A DNA stretch of 64,000 bases from NCBI GenBank assembly GCA_008711295.1, contig VUYV01000620.1, positions 124,001 through 188,000 on the forward strand, given 5' to 3'. Below, in pieces: positions 1 to 14,638 of the stretch; position 1 is the first letter of the stretch, and each line of letters starts with the position of its first letter. Source of the stretch: Anarhynchus alexandrinus (lineage: Eukaryota; Chordata; Aves; Charadriiformes; Charadriidae). Position numbers and translations under genes: made by a program. The notes beneath the pieces were generated by a model. The model was not told the origin of the DNA, made no database searches, and worked only from the letters and a program-made list of their open reading frames with translations.

Positions 1-3000
1 AAAAACTCAGTTCTGACCAAGCTAGACTATTAACTAAATGCTATAGAGGGAAATTTTGTAGCATACGTTCAAATAAAGACCCAGTGAGAAAAACGTAGTT
101 TCTTTTATTCACTTCTTTTGGGGGTAGCACTATGAGTCCCAGCCAAGATCCCGAGGCTAGACAAACTATGCATCATATAAATATATGAACACAAATATTA
201 ACATATTAACACCCAAATAATTAATATAATATTATTAACATAATATTATTAACATAATATTAACACCCAAACTATGAGAATTGGCTTGCTTTCTNTGAGG
301 CTAGACAAACTATGCATCGTATAAATATATGTCCTTAAGACCCAAACTATGAGAATTGGCTTGCTTTCTAAGGTGAGCAGTATTTTAGCTTCCTGATTTT
401 TAGTGGAAACAGTGTTTTTTAACTTCTACAATAGTTTTTCTAGTAATTGCACAGTAAAGCTTAACTCTGGTTTCGGAGCCACAGTAATACAGAAAGTATA
501 TGTCTGTATACTGTGCAAATTCTCAGTGTGCTCAGCATCAAACACTGATTTTATCCGGCACTAAATTGCCAGTCACGTGTTATCTGGGCTGGTCAAGTAG
601 CCCTTGGGGGAGGTTTAAGAGGCCAGAAGCAGCAGCTGTCTTTACACCTATTACAGTTGGCAGAATGGGCCTTCACATTCTGGCACATAATAGTTCAGCT
701 TTAGAGGCTATGCGGACAGCAAGCTTTATGCCTTGCTGGTATACCCTCTGCCACTGCTCCCTTTTTCCCCTTTATCCCACTATGCCGGGTGTTTGTGGAG
801 GATAGAGGCTGCTACATGATGTTGATATTAGTCAGAGATTCCTTTTTTCTTGGGAGAATGCTGAAGCAGGTGAATCTAATGGCTCTGGTCATTCCACTTG
901 ATCAAACTAATGATGACAGCATTAAGATAGGAAAACCAAACCAAACACCAAATAGCTGTGCAGTCAGACTGATCATCAAGACCACTGTGCAGTTGCACAG
1001 CAAGACCACTTGCATTGATGACGGGATTTCTGTAGTTTTTTGGCACAAGAATAATTGGAAAACAAATACAAGCAATTTTTATTGTCCAGGATGAGTTCTC
1101 CTCACAAGTAAGGCAAGGAGAACAGAAAACTCCATGAAAAGCATTAGCTCTCTCATTTTATAGATTTTATCTCTGGGGTTAGCAGTGGGCATCTTTAAAT
1201 ACAACACTAAGCTCCAGTAAACCATTGCAGTGTTTGTTATTTATATTTACCAAGATTATTGCATTACCAGGGCAGATAATTATTCTCATCAGTGGTGAGT
1301 TTAGTCATTCAGTGGATTAATTTTTGTATCACGTGATGTACCTCATAAAGAATATGGATTATGAACACTCAGACATGAGATCATATCACCCAGGTGCACA
1401 ACACAGAAAAATCTCTCTTATTCCAGCCAAATAATATGTTTTGTTCCTTAGGCATGTCTGAGACAACAGAAGCGGAACAGAGAACAGCCTAAAAAGAAAC
1501 AAAAACACCACTACAAGGGAAAAACAGAGTGGGGAAACCCAAAGTTCCATCTTTGCTACAGGCAGTTATGATACACTGTCGCCATCAAACACACCAGTCA
1601 TCAGACAGGTAACTAAATTGGGGTCATACAGAACTGGCAATACAAAAGGTTCCATTTTGGAGCACCTACCTTGAAAATCCAAAAGAAAAACAATTTTAAA
1701 AGCCATGAGAACTAATTTAAGGAAAATTAATTGACAATTACATTTTTCAGCTGTGCCTACACCCACTGCAACCTTCAGTTTCTCAAGCATGGGTCAGATT
1801 TGTGTTCATGGCAAAGCTGTACTGTGCTTCCGCAGCAGAATGAGGAAAATATAAAGCTCACCTAAACCCCTTATTGCTGAATAAGGCAAGAAGCTGTTGG
1901 ACGTTGTGTGTTAGAAATGTACTTACGTAATGGCTGGATTAGCATCAGTAAGTCCAAGGGATCACGATAATGCATTAGTGACGTGGAGCTGTCAGTATTA
2001 TCATTCTGTTGTCCACCCTACATTTGTTCACCATCTTGTGGACCAGAACTGCAGTTCATAATATCTGCATTATGGGATGAGGTCTTACTGATTGTCAGAA
2101 GCAGCTTGGTTGTGTTTGTGCTTGAACTTGTTCTTAGCGTAAGACACTGATAACTCAAATATGCTACTATTTGTGAGGTATTAATAAAGTTTCAGTCATC
2201 CATAGCCACCAGCTGTCACAACACTAATGGAAACTTCATGATTTTGAGTGTTTTACCCTATACAATTGTTCATCCATAGTACAAAAGCTGCAGCAAGCAT
2301 GAACTGATGTAAAAAACGCGGGCTATGACTACATAAGGATTGGTTCCTTTATAAAACTAGATTATAAACAAATGTTCCCAAAGTTTTTTTCACAGAACAG
2401 GGCACAAGAGAAACTTTTCTTGAGTTTTACAGGTGGCAGAGACAAATAATTATAGTTTATTGAGCTATGTTAATATTTGTCTTTCTGTAAGGGAAAAGCA
2501 AGCTTTTTGTTTGGTCTTGAGTTTAACTGACAACACATCAGGATGGAGGGGGCTGCCACAACTCGTATTTTTCTTTGATGCAGGTTTTGTGCAAACCTTC
2601 CCAGCCACCAGTTTGCTATGTTTCACAGGCTAGAAATTAGAGAAAAATAGATTTCTTAGAGATTCAAAATAAACCAGGGAAATCCTATGGTCTTCTCTTA
2701 TAGAAAACATAGGGGAATCTTACATCAGTGCTAGAAATTACATGTAGGAACCCAGTGAGTAAAAGTTAACCCCATCTCAAGGTTAGATAACTGTAAACAA
2801 GATGAGTTGCAAAGTGAGTTGCTTCTCCCTCAGCCAGAGCTTCCAGTTGTTTCATCTACCAGTAGGATGATCAGCTACAGTACACCATGTCTGATCATCG
2901 TATCTCACCAGATACCCGCTTTCTTAAGAACACCGTAAGAACGCAGAGTCTGCTGCTGCAATCATCATGCTATTTCCCAACTATCTTTTAATCTGCTGAG

Positions 3001-6000
3001 ATCAGGATATCTGTGCTTATTGCTGTTCATAGTCTGTTTTCCATTTGCTGTCACGGCCATAAGGAGATTCTCAGAGTTAAAATGCATTACACATGAAAAC
3101 TTGGTGCTGCATCTCTCATCAGAGTATGATATTTCTCAAAACAGACACGGCTCGTAGCAAAGGTTAATCTGTTTTCCAAAACATTATTTGGTAGTTCCAT
3201 TGAACTCATCTTAATCCAAAGTACCCTTGAAAGTTGTGTGATAGACTTTAGACATTAGAAAAATGGTCAAAGTATATTAACACAAGGAGTTCTTTGGGAA
3301 ATCACCGTTTTATTTATTGATTTACCAGCTAGCAATCCAGAGAATAAAAGCCAAGAAGGGCTAAATCTTCCAGTAAAGTTCCCAGGAGACCTAAACAACA
3401 CCGACCGTGCCCAGCTGCATCTGAGCACTCAGGGCAGTTAGATTTCGTACTTGTGCCTAACCCCTCTCAAGAGCTACAAACGTTACATATTCCCCTAGCC
3501 TACATGTCTGGGTAATGGAGTTTCAGGGAGAAAATTTCATGAGGCAGAAAAAGGGGGAGGAAACTTCAGTTCCAGTCTGCTGAAACGTAGATCCCTGCAC
3601 TACTTTGCCAGTCCCCCACAGCTAGATTACAACCGTATTAACTTCCTCCTTACCAGTATTTGTTTACACTGCGTGCAGAGCGAACACTGTGGGCAGGAAA
3701 ACTCAAGAACTCTCCTCTTGAGACAACAGCTTAGTGGCTAAAGGGTTCATATGAAGGAGATGCAAACCCAGTTCTCCTACATCCCGACTAAGCAGTCTGT
3801 GTAGTAAACTCTTTAGTAAAAAGATGGAGTTGGGATGTTGCATCTGTGCTTTCCTGTGTTATGGGATAGAGCGCGGACATAGTTCCCAGAGAGGGCTAAA
3901 GGGCGTGAGTCGCTGCGTTTCAGATGTGGAAAAGCCGTGTCTTCTACAATGTGAAATTATGTCCATAGAGTAAACACTCTCTTATGTGGTTGAGTCTGTT
4001 CTCAAATCAGGTCATTACATTTAGGTCAGAGTCATTCCCTAACATGCATACTATTGGCAAATGCAGATGATATTACTTTGACTTGGCTGGGTTCAGGCTT
4101 TCCTATTCTACGAAGCAAAGCAATCTTGCTTGAACTTGGCGAATATTAAAACATGCAGTGAGTGAATGTCTTGGCTGGGTGTGCATGCCTCTCCCATACA
4201 CTTTCTCTTTTAAGTGACATTGCTTTTGTAATAGTTGTGTTCGGGTTTTGATGCATATTTCTGATAGTAATTTGAATACACTGCTCAAATACCAACCTCA
4301 CCTCTATTTTGGTTGTTATACTGCCATCATCAGTGTATTAGGTGAACAAAATAATACACAATTATGATTTCTGACTCATGGGTTTTTTCCACCGTATTTC
4401 CAGCAACAGAATTACATAGTACAGTGTTTTGATTTTCTTTTTTTTTGTTTTCTTTTCCCCTGCCCAAAACCTATTGTGATACGCATTCATAGCAGAGAAG
4501 ACCAAGTCAAAAAAGAGCATCCAAATGTTGGTAAGGAGGTCAGAAAAGGGTTGGTGACTGGCCCTACTTTCCTGTAAGTTCACTGTACCATTTTACATCA
4601 GTCTCTGGGTAACTCTGGATTACATCTTCTCCAGGCAGTAATGCAGCCTGATGCGAGTTACAGAGTAAGAGTTCGAGTCAAGGACATGACATCCACATTA
4701 TATGCATTTCAAGATGTTCTACTGCTGCCTATTGCTCAGCTGATCACGCGAATGAATGCTAATGACCAGCTGGAGCCTGTCTTCTAGTTAAGTTTCATCT
4801 GAAAGGCATTTTTGTATGTGCTGTCCCAGACTGCTTCACAGTAAGTGGAGACTATAGAGTTGTTTCAAGAGTACAAGGCCCAAATCTGAACAAAATGCTA
4901 CTGCAGATGCACCCTCTGTCTTCCAAATAACTCCAGTAAGTTGGACTGGATAAGGCATGCTTTCTTAGGGTGGGGATATTTCTTTGTCTTCAAGTGGCAA
5001 TCAATCAATTAAAAAAATGAACCCGAGACAACTATTTACCTAGAAGATTTTTCTTGCCGCTAATCAGCCCATTAGTTGTGTTTAAATTGTTTTGGGTGGT
5101 TCCCAGGTACAGCGGTGTTGCTGGTGTTCGTTCAGGTGCAGGACAGACTACATCTGTCTAGCACAGAATGGCATATTGAGGCAAACTTCATTCAAAATGC
5201 AAATAATGCTAAACCCTAATCATCTATTCAAATAACCTAACTGGAAATATTTTTTCAGCCTATGCACATCACAGAAAAGAAAGGGCTACATAGCAATTTT
5301 GTTGTTGTGTGTACACACTGAAAATCAATAGGTTATTGATATATAATGCATGAATATTCAAATATTGTGATTTTACAATTTTTAATAAAATACAGGTCCA
5401 CAATGGGATCACAAATCTCTATAAAGCTTATTTTGCATTCTTGAAGATAGATTCTCAAATGAAAATTAAAGAAATATTTGCATATGCTATTTTTGGTGGA
5501 GTTACATGGAGTAAGATCTCCAAGGAAGCATTCTAGTGTAACTGAACTTGGTTCTAGAGAAACAAGTGAGCAAACTCCCCTTGGTTGAGTATCTGCTAGT
5601 TCAAGCCTTTTTTTTTTTTCCCTGGAAGACCGTATCAACATACAACATGATGTTTGCTCAGTATTCCACAGGAAAGGGTGGTGAACTGAGCAAATTCACG
5701 TTGTTTTACGATTAGAACAGAATGAAAGACAGTAGTCCAGAGTGATCCGATGACTGGTGAGTTCCACAAGAGTCTTATCAGATAACCCCTAAAATATGTG
5801 GATGTTTTACTTCAATAAGCCAGAGGACTTTTGTGCCAACAAATATATTTGGCTTGTACATATTTCATGTGTTACACTACATGATAATTCTATTACATCT
5901 TGCAGCTTTTTGTGAAACAAAGTTTACCCTCCAGATATTTCAATTTATCTGACTTTGAAACTATTTGGTGAGGATTCAGTTTGTTTGCATTGTTTAATAC

Positions 6001-9000
6001 TTATTTCCAGAAGCAGCGTTTCTGTTTATTAAATAGGCTTTCTTCTAGTTACTGAGCTAATTCAACAGCCTCACAATGAATGGAGCTATCTACTGGTTTA
6101 TCATTGCTTTATCAAACACAGCTTGTTTTCTTAATTTCCAGTGTATAGTATCTGTCTAGGCATTTGTTCTGCTGTTTTAAAAAGTGAAATGAGAATGTTT
6201 TATGCATTGCTAACGGAATGAAAATGTATCCGTTTATACCGTTAAACCACAGGACAGATGAATTAAGTCTTTCATTTGTCCTCACGTTTCCTTCCCTCTG
6301 TTTCTCCCCGATACAGGTAATAGATGTGCTCCCAGTAGACCAGGTAGTCCATATTTCTGCCTTAATTATCTATCCTCCTCTCCACGCTATTGCTACATAC
6401 TTTGGACAGTACNGAGATTATTTGTGGATTATTTGTGAACAACAGCTCCCTCTAGTTTTTGTTCTGCTCTATTTGTTGCCAACAGGGAATTGAAACTAAA
6501 ATAAATCTTCCCCTAACACAAAGATTGATCTTGGTATCTCATTTTTACATTCTGAAATACAGTGTTTATAATTTTTATCCCAAATTGAAAGCCAAATGGA
6601 ATTAAAACAGTGGAACTAAGTATGTTAAAATGGACTGCAAGATTAGAAGATTATGCACACTTTGTGGTCTCGGTTTAAACAAACATTAAAAGTATCTGGG
6701 TAAAAAGAAAGGAAATTACAATGCCCCTGAGAAAAGAATCTAAATAATTTTAAAGCTGAATAATGTGGTTCTTATTTTCTAATCTGAGGATATAGAACAC
6801 AATTATTTGTCTGTATTGGCTAAGGCTTATACCCCAAGCTGGCAACTGAGCACATGTAGCTTTTTGGAATTTTTCATCCCTACTCTGCTCCTCATTTGTA
6901 CCACACGCTACAACAGATTACGCTGCACTTCACTGACCATTCCAATTTACGGCTGTGTTGTCCAAAGCTTTGAAGTAGCATCAGACGTTTGGAAGGAGAC
7001 CTCTGGCCCCACAGTAGCAAGCAACAGGGAACATCTAGAGTTTTCTGAGATGTGTAAATAGAAGAGCCTATGGTAGGGTGTACAAAAGACCTACTTTGGT
7101 ACCAACACGTTTAAATCCAGACTTAATCCTATGGTTAGCATGCCAGTTTGCGGGGAACCTACATAAAGAGAAGCTTTCTTTTTACTTGTCAGATCTGTGG
7201 TTGAAAGCTTAAGTTACAAAAATAAAATGTGAAGAAAATGTACAAAGTTTTTATGATAGGCAGTTAATCATTGAACAAGTTGTTAACATTGTGGTAAACA
7301 CTCCATCCTTCAGAATATTTAAATAAGATATGACTATCTTTCTACATTATAATATTTAGACCACAAAAACTGCACATAAAACCAAACAAAATACTCTCCA
7401 GACAAACAAACCAACACACACAGCACAAATAATTAAAAAACAAAGTTAGAAAGCAATGACTTTGTGAGCTCAATGGCAGAAATACCATTCACTTCAGAGA
7501 GGTTATTTTGTATTTAGGTTCTACTGCTGCTATGGAGCTTTATCTTTCAACAAGTCCCTTCCACTTTCTGACTCAGTGCTTTGAGCTCTGCAGATGATCT
7601 GTGGGATATAAGACTAGATGGTTATCTCCTCCGCTGCTGTGCTACCTACCAGCAAATAGTGACTGGTGAATAAAGTAATATCCTTTCCTTCTTGGAAAAA
7701 AAAAAAAGAAATAATATTCCAAGAATGAAGTGAAAAATAGAAATTTATCTGAATATTTTTTAAGAAAATTGGCCTTATCTACCAACTATCAATGATAAAG
7801 TAAGATGGAAATTCTGTGAAATTAAAAAAGCATATAAAAATTTACCTCCTACGTTCTAATTTCAGAACAATAATGGTGTGCTAATCCTTTTCACTGCAGT
7901 ATTTTTTACTTTAGATTTCTAATATGAGGTTTGCGAGATGTATCATATCAACTTTTTTTTTTTCTTCTAAACACACCGGGAACAGTTCACTAATCTGGAT
8001 GACAAAATATTTTCTACTTCTGTTTGAAATGTTGCTATAGTACTAACAAATAACACAACATGCTGAATGTATAGTTGTGATACAGCTTAATGAAATAATC
8101 TTCATTAAAATATGCAAGTTACTACAGAAAACAATTATAATCAGGAAAGTACTTGGCAGAATCAGATCAGAGATATCTTAGGAGACAGTACTTCAGGAAG
8201 AATTAACAATAATACTGATTATCATTCTGAGATGCTTTTATATTTATCGCCATTTTGACAGTGGCCCAACAGGAAGATGTTTCTCTCTCGTTATTAATCC
8301 CAGCTAACACACCGGCCTTTTAGCCAGCTCGTTAGGCATTTATCTGCTTCCACAGAAGTTTTCCTTCTTTCATTCTAAAGAAGGTTCACCAGTCTTTTCT
8401 TTATATCACGTAAAAGGAAGATTACATTTATAGAGGACTTGCCAGATTGTGAGTAATGGATATGTTGGTACATGCTACAGCTCTTTGGCTCGATCTTTCT
8501 ATGTACATATAAACAAAACCCAAATCCTCCTCTTGGACATTCTATTCCAACTCACTGTACTAAAGATCTCTGAAAGAAGATGGGAAAGGAACCCTTTACT
8601 GCCATTAAAGTCAAGGCTGTCAGCATAGCCTCTGTATTTGAGTCATTTTTACATTCCTCTCCCCCTACACAGATACATGTAGTAGGAAATGTTTACTTTT
8701 TTTTTTTCTTTTTTTTTAAAGCTATGATCATTCAGGGAATGAACATAGATCTAAACTTTCACCAGTGCTGTATATGAACTTTCTGAATCTGCAAGAGAAA
8801 AAGGGCTTTAGGAGCTCCTTGTAGCTTATGATTAATATAAGTAAGATTAACATGCTTATATTGGAGAAATTTAGGTTACTACCCTTATACAAGCTTCTGA
8901 AAAATGGATTTTACTTTCAATTACTGCTTTTTAGAACAATCCAAATAAGTGCTACGCTCATGAAGCAGGTAAATGTAATCAGACATAATCTGCTAAGTAT

Positions 9001-10164
9001 TTACACGACTCCACCAATAAGCCCTTGTCTCAACATGTGACATGCCTCCTCTTTCAGCTTTTTCTGTGTATCCAAAGATATTAAGCCAAATTATGTAAAC
9101 CTGTTTGTGACTGGTATAAAAAGTTGGATGTGCATGAAAGTTTGTTACATTATTTTCAATTTTTTTTTCACTTTGGATTAACATAGCTTTTTTAATTCAA
9201 AAGTTGAAAGACTGGTACATTAACTATTTTGCTTTTCTTTGTGCATTAGTCTAAACTTAATGGTTCCGGTGTAGCTACTCCAAGAACGAAGCTGAATTAT
9301 CTCCAAGAGCTTGTTATATTCTTACCCTGAACTGCATAAGCATTGTTGAGATGCGTTAATTTGAAAGTTATTTTCAGTCTTCAGCACTCAATATTTATAT
9401 TCATATTTGAGCATCCAGTAACATAAAGAGTTACTATGTTGTATCTCTTCACAAGGAATTTTTAAAGACCAGAATTAATTTCTAAGTGCTATTGACAAAC
9501 AGATACATCTAAATGAAAAATGCTAACATCACAATGACAAAGGTCATGCCTGTCCTCTGGAATACAGAAGGCAGAATTGTTTTGTGGAATAGGAACATAT
9601 GAAGTGTTTCATAATTGAACCACCATGGCTGGGATTGAATGGCTCACATTGTAGTTCCCCTGATGATATTAACATGCAAAAGGTCACAAGTCCAAATTAG
9701 ACTTGCGAGTTAACAGAGCTAATAAACTTAACTGGAAACATTCACTTGTATATCTGTTTATATCATGTTGGTACTTTCTTACATTACAGAATCACAGCTT
9801 TCAGTTTTATTCTTGTAATAGTGATATCACTCTGGCAAGTCATCTGCAAAAGAGATTAACGATTTTTAACAGAAGGCCTTGATTTGTATAGTGAAGAGTC
9901 CCCGTACTCCAAAAAAGAACCTGAATAAAATGCAAACAAAAAATTGAAGAACATATTATGTGGAAAAATCTGATTTCAGTACATGTTATACAATTTGGGG
10001 GAGAGATCAGAGAAGAGGAGGAGAAAGGGGTTTTCTATTTATGGACAGTGCATGTGTTTCCTTCCTGCTATGTAAAAGATTTGTTCTTATACTGCTTTAT
10101 TTGTATTGCAGGTTTTTTTCCCCTCAGAGTCGGTGATGTTCAGTCACCTCTTTTTCTTTTCTAG
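1..10164. other. AT-rich non-coding stretch upstream of the first recognised MARCHF10 exon
   Basis: No convincing exon, RNA gene or intact transposon was recognised in this stretch on either strand. Open frames are short (at most about 100 codons), have no splice context and do not resemble known proteins. It is probably MARCHF10 intron or 5' flank. The 5'-most coding exon of MARCHF10, expected to hold the conserved N-terminal start region, was looked for and not found. It may lie upstream of the window or be lost. Single Ns occur at 295 and 6412. Confidence 0.6.
199..262. repeat. AT-rich short tandem repeat
   Basis: A low-complexity block built from repeated 'taatattattaacata'-like units. 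It lies between two copies of a longer direct repeat (151-190 and 297-335) and is followed by an N at 295. Confidence 0.7.
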
Positions 10165-10342
10165 ACCTTCACAAATGAGAGTTCTGGAATTGAATATGAA
10201 TCTGTCATCAAATCTTCTAGGAACAGACCAGGCCTTAAATTTCCTATTATAGACAATATATCAGTCAAGCAGAAGTTGAAACCCAACATAAGCTTAAAAA
10301 CGGTCGAGAAAAGTGTGCTTGACCCAAATAAAGTCACTTCAG
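10165..10342 (+). pseudogene. MARCHF10: MARCHF10 remnant, early coding exon
   Basis: A 178-bp block bounded by a pyrimidine-rich acceptor ending CTAG and a good donor (CAG then GTGAGT). It reads open in phase 0 for 59 codons and ends with one base carried over. The motif KFPIIDNISVKQKLKPN resembles the part of MARCHF10 that reads KLPAIDQTSVKQKHKS in the human protein as I remember it. The exon itself shows no break. It is called a pseudogene part because of damage in the downstream exons. Function in mammals: E3 ubiquitin ligase of the membrane-associated RING-CH family, reported in spermatids. The assignment rests on that motif and on the neighbouring MRC2. Confidence 0.7.
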
Positions 10343-12537
10343 GTGAGTACTGGGTACATGAAAGAGAGTCACATGTCCTGATATTACAAATAGCAAACTG
10401 GATGGATGCTTTGTAATTTAATCGTCCTTATACTACTTTGCTTTATTTTCTTCATATAAACAAATTAGTTTATTTTGAAACTTTTTTTTTATTAGAGTTC
10501 ATGCTTGCATTTTTAGGGCATTTTTAAACTGCCACACAATGGAAAATATAAATTGGAATTACACCTGTAACTATAAACTTTGTCATAGTGAATTAAGTAA
10601 AATGTCGTAGTGGTATTACTCAGGATACCCAATATTACTTCTGGAATAAGGAATCACGGAATACGCAGACATGCCTTTCAGTTAATTGTGCAACATGGGA
10701 TCAAAGACCAGAGACAAAGCAAACCTTCGATCACCCTGTTCCTGCGGGGTGCAGGCAGTTTTGCAGTCATGTTCACTAGGCTTTTAATGAGAACAGGATC
10801 AAGTCCCTATTTCATGCAACTTTGAAATTGGTTAAGATAAGAAGGGTAATTTAAAATGAATTATCTGTTTAAAATACCAAAAAATAGGAAAGTTACTTAT
10901 CATGGTTAATTTTACCAAAGCAACAAATAAATCCTCTGTAATTTACATAGCAGCCGTTAAACAAGTTCCAACCTAACAATGTGCATGAGTAAATTCTCCG
11001 AAAACAATATGAAGTTTGCCAGGATTAGCTAATCAGTTTATTGTTTCGGTGAAGTCAGGCAGCATGTATGCCAGCAAGTTGCTTTTTAAAGTGATATTCC
11101 ATTTTTAAGCACAAAGCTTCAAATATTTATAGAACAAAGATTATTCACTAAATATCTTAGCAGATGGATGGTTTCTCTCTTCTTGAGGGAGGTTGTGGGA
11201 ACACAGATACATCTCTGGAGACAAAAACCAGACAGAGAAACAGTTTTGCAGGAATGACCACCTTTGCAGGTTTATATCATTGTAGAAATAGCTTGCATAA
11301 AAACAAAACTATTTTGATGTTGTTCTTGACATGTATAATTAGACTGAGGCTCTCCATACAGTCAAGAATGCCATTCAATATTCAAGACTCAGTGTTTTTT
11401 TAAGTTTTAGAGAGGAAACGGAATAGGTCCTTTCCTAATTCTGATTTACGGCATATTTGCATTCCACTAACTCAAAACCAACACCATTCAGCAAAAATAA
11501 GTGTTTTAAAATTAAGGTTAAACCCATTTAAGTGTGCATTCATGTAGGTCTGACGTAATCCCACTTACATCAGCGTTATTTCATGTCTTTGACTTAATTT
11601 AGAACAGAAAATAGGCCTCAGGTATTTGGGGAAAATGTATAGTCAAAATTAACTAGTGCCCTGATCTTGTAACCGTGTAAGGACAAAATCTTATTTCCAT
11701 TCAAAGCTTCACTTACATCAACATGGGGTCTCCCGAGTAAAGGGCTGCCTTCACTTAGTCAGACAGGGATTTGCAGAGTAGGATCAGTTGTCTCTCCCTG
11801 TCCTTCCAGCCAGGGAAAAAAATTAAGAGAGCAGTATAGAAATAAAGCAAAATTAAATATTACTATGGACTCATATTTTTATACCTGTAACTTGCTGTTT
11901 GTCTGTAGGGAAAAAACTCAAACTTTCTTTTATTTTTTCTTAAAGGCCTATTATCCCTGTGGCCTTCCTGTCTGTTCTTTTCATACTGCATTAGACTGAG
12001 GATATATTCTCCCACTTGCCCATCACGTTCCCAATATACTTTATCTTCATCTTTTACTTCTCTCTGACATCCTTAACATGCAAGCTTGCGGAATTATTTT
12101 ACATACTTATCTGCCCCTGACAATTTGTTTCTGACTATCCACCACCTTTTCAATGACTTTATCTTTACAGCACTCGTGGGTTTGTTTATTTACATTTGAG
12201 AAGCTAAGGCATAGCAAGTGATGTATATAGGATCAGTTTTAGCAGAGCACAAAACTGAATCCAGCTGTCTTATCTTCCATACAAGGGTCCTGAGTACTGG
12301 TTATATTTTCTGTTCAAAACTTGTTTGAGGCTAGGAGAGCTCCGTTTCTGCTGGGGCCATGGGCAACGAGGCAACTGTGAGAAATAACACAGCCATTTTT
12401 CTTTCTTTGATGTCATCACCTTCGAATTACCACTTTCATCGACTTCAGGAACTCTCAAATTGCTATCTAGAGAGTAAACATCTTGTTTTGAAGAAGAGAA
12501 AGAAATACTCAGACTTGTCAAGACCAATGAGATTGTT

Positions 12538-12669
12538 ATCATAGAATCATAGAATGGTTTAGGTTGGAAAGGACCTTGAAGATCATCGAGTTCCAACCCC
12601 CCTGCCATAGGCAGGGACACCTCCCACTAGACCAGGTTGCCCAAGGCCACGTCCAGCCTGGCCTTGAAC
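12538..12669 (-). mobile_element. CR1 LINE 3' end, minus orientation, entering an assembly gap
   Basis: Starts with the reverse complement of the CR1 terminus (repeated ATAGAATC / ATAGAATGG) and continues with GGTTGGAAAGGACCTTGAAG and the conserved 'cagggacacctcccactaga' block. The rest is hidden by the N run, so the length is unknown. CR1 is the dominant non-LTR retrotransposon of birds; copies are usually 5'-truncated. Confidence 0.95.
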
Positions 12670-12870
12670 NNNNNNNNNNNNNNNNNNNNNNNNNNNNNNN
12701 NNNNNNNNNNNNNNNNNNNNNNNNNNNNNNNNNNNNNNNNNNNNNNNNNNNNNNNNNNNNNNNNNNNNNNNNNNNNNNNNNNNNNNNNNNNNNNNNNNNN
12801 NNNNNNNNNNNNNNNNNNNNNNNNNNNNNNNNNNNNNNNNNNNNNNNNNNNNNNNNNNNNNNNNNNNNNN
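12670..12870. other. Assembly gap (201 Ns)
   Basis: Unknown sequence that starts inside a CR1 copy; a repeat-induced gap is the simplest explanation. Coding sequence of MARCHF10 could be hidden here, but nothing shows it. Confidence 0.98.
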
Positions 12871-14638
12871 TTTTTTTTATGATGCCTTGGAGTTAGAGGT
12901 GAAGTATTTATCATCTAGACCATATTTGAGCGTATAGTAGACCAAAAGAAGTACAAAAAAAAGTAAATGTAACGGGAAATGTTGCCTTCTGCACCATGTC
13001 TTAGTGAATCCTTAAGCTGCTATTAAGTTTCTGCACGGTTTCTCACAGTAAAAGCAGTTTACTTGAGACAGCAGTGAGAAGGACATAGCCACAGTAAAAT
13101 ATGGGACGGCAGTCGTGGATAGAGCACACGTGTTTTTAAAACTGCATTACAATTGGAAATAAGTACATTCAAGTGCACCCATGTAGCAAGAAGGAACATG
13201 ATAAAGCAGCCCCAAGCAATTTAAAAATATGCTGTATGAATGAGCAGACGGCCCAAGCAGAACAGTAGTCCAAATATCTCCTTGGGATAAAAGGCAAACC
13301 CACACCCTTACCAGCCAAGGGATAAAGCACGGCTGGGAGAATCCCATCGGCTGTAATTCCACACGAGCAAGTACAGCAGTAGTGTCTACCAGAGTAGTAG
13401 TGTGGGTTTGATCCGAGCGATCTAACCCACAACTAAATCAGTCTGACAGAGAGATTATTTTCTTTACCTGTAAGTTATATTCTTTCCTGTGGTTTAAAGA
13501 TTGTACTGCATGAGGCGATTCCACAAGACGACCCAGGAAGGTGGGCTGCCTCTCGCCTGTTGAGGAGTCAGTGATCTATCACGAAGCACGAGCTGACTGG
13601 TTTTACCCAGCCAACTTGTATTTTTGCGCTAAACAAAACAACAGGACTTGCGGTCATCTCATGAGATTTATCACATTTCCTAATGTTTTATGTGACTTTT
13701 TTGGTAAGATAATAATTAGAATCTCTAAAACTTTTTTGTTGTTGTTACCATAACATATGGTTTTGTGTATAAATGTTAACATACAGCGAGTTCTGTTGCA
13801 GGGTGCCCTTGAGGATTTGAACAAGCAGCAGACCTCCCCCAGAGTACATATTAAAAAATCAGCTCAGCTTCACATTCAAACTGGGGCAGATCAAAGTGCT
13901 CACTGAAAGTTTATATTACTGCGTAATAAGCAAGTGAGATAAAATTCTTAAAATTGAAAATCCCATCTCATAAAACCCCTCAGACAAGTTGGCAATGCAA
14001 TTCCTGTTGCTTACACAGAGGTGGTTTCTTCTGAAACTACCTATTCAACAAAGCAAGGACCAGGTGGGTCAGAACGCATTCCAGGAAAGGGGTAAATATT
14101 AATTGGCCTTTTAGGTGCCACTGCATCATTTAGTAGTATCTATTAGCGTTCCTCACATGTTCCTACACACGTCCTACCAGACAAGCAGTCTTGATTTTCT
14201 GTCTGCGTTCTAGAGAAGCTCATGAATAAATTCATATTGCTAACAAGAAACATACTAGAATACCAATTAAATTATTGTGCAATAACTGACTGGGCTATAA
14301 CATCAATACTAGAATAATATTCTTAACCCACTCCAAACATGTGCTAAACACTCAATATAAAAGCAAAATGGTATTTTAACAGTTGAGGGTTTGGGGTTAG
14401 GTTTTTGTTTCTTTTTGTTGTTTGGGGTTTTTTGTTTTGTTTGTTTGTTTGTTTTTAATTTTGAATCCAGGTCTTGGAGTTCAACGAGATTGTGCAAGAA
14501 AATCAAGTGAAACTGCATTTGAGAACAGGACGTGATCTCAGAGGAGGAGTATAATGCAGTCCTCTAACCTCAGTCTAGATCACAGAGGCCTTGAGACAAA
14601 AAATGAATAGGGAACTATTCCAGCACAGTCATCTCTAA

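Larger units (their letters stand above)
10343..14638. other. MARCHF10 intron-like stretch with an assembly gap
   Basis: No further exon is recognised. It contains a CR1 3' end at 12538-12669 that runs into 201 Ns (12670-12870). Part of the large MARCHF10 exon could start before 14639, but I cannot define its acceptor. Confidence 0.5.
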
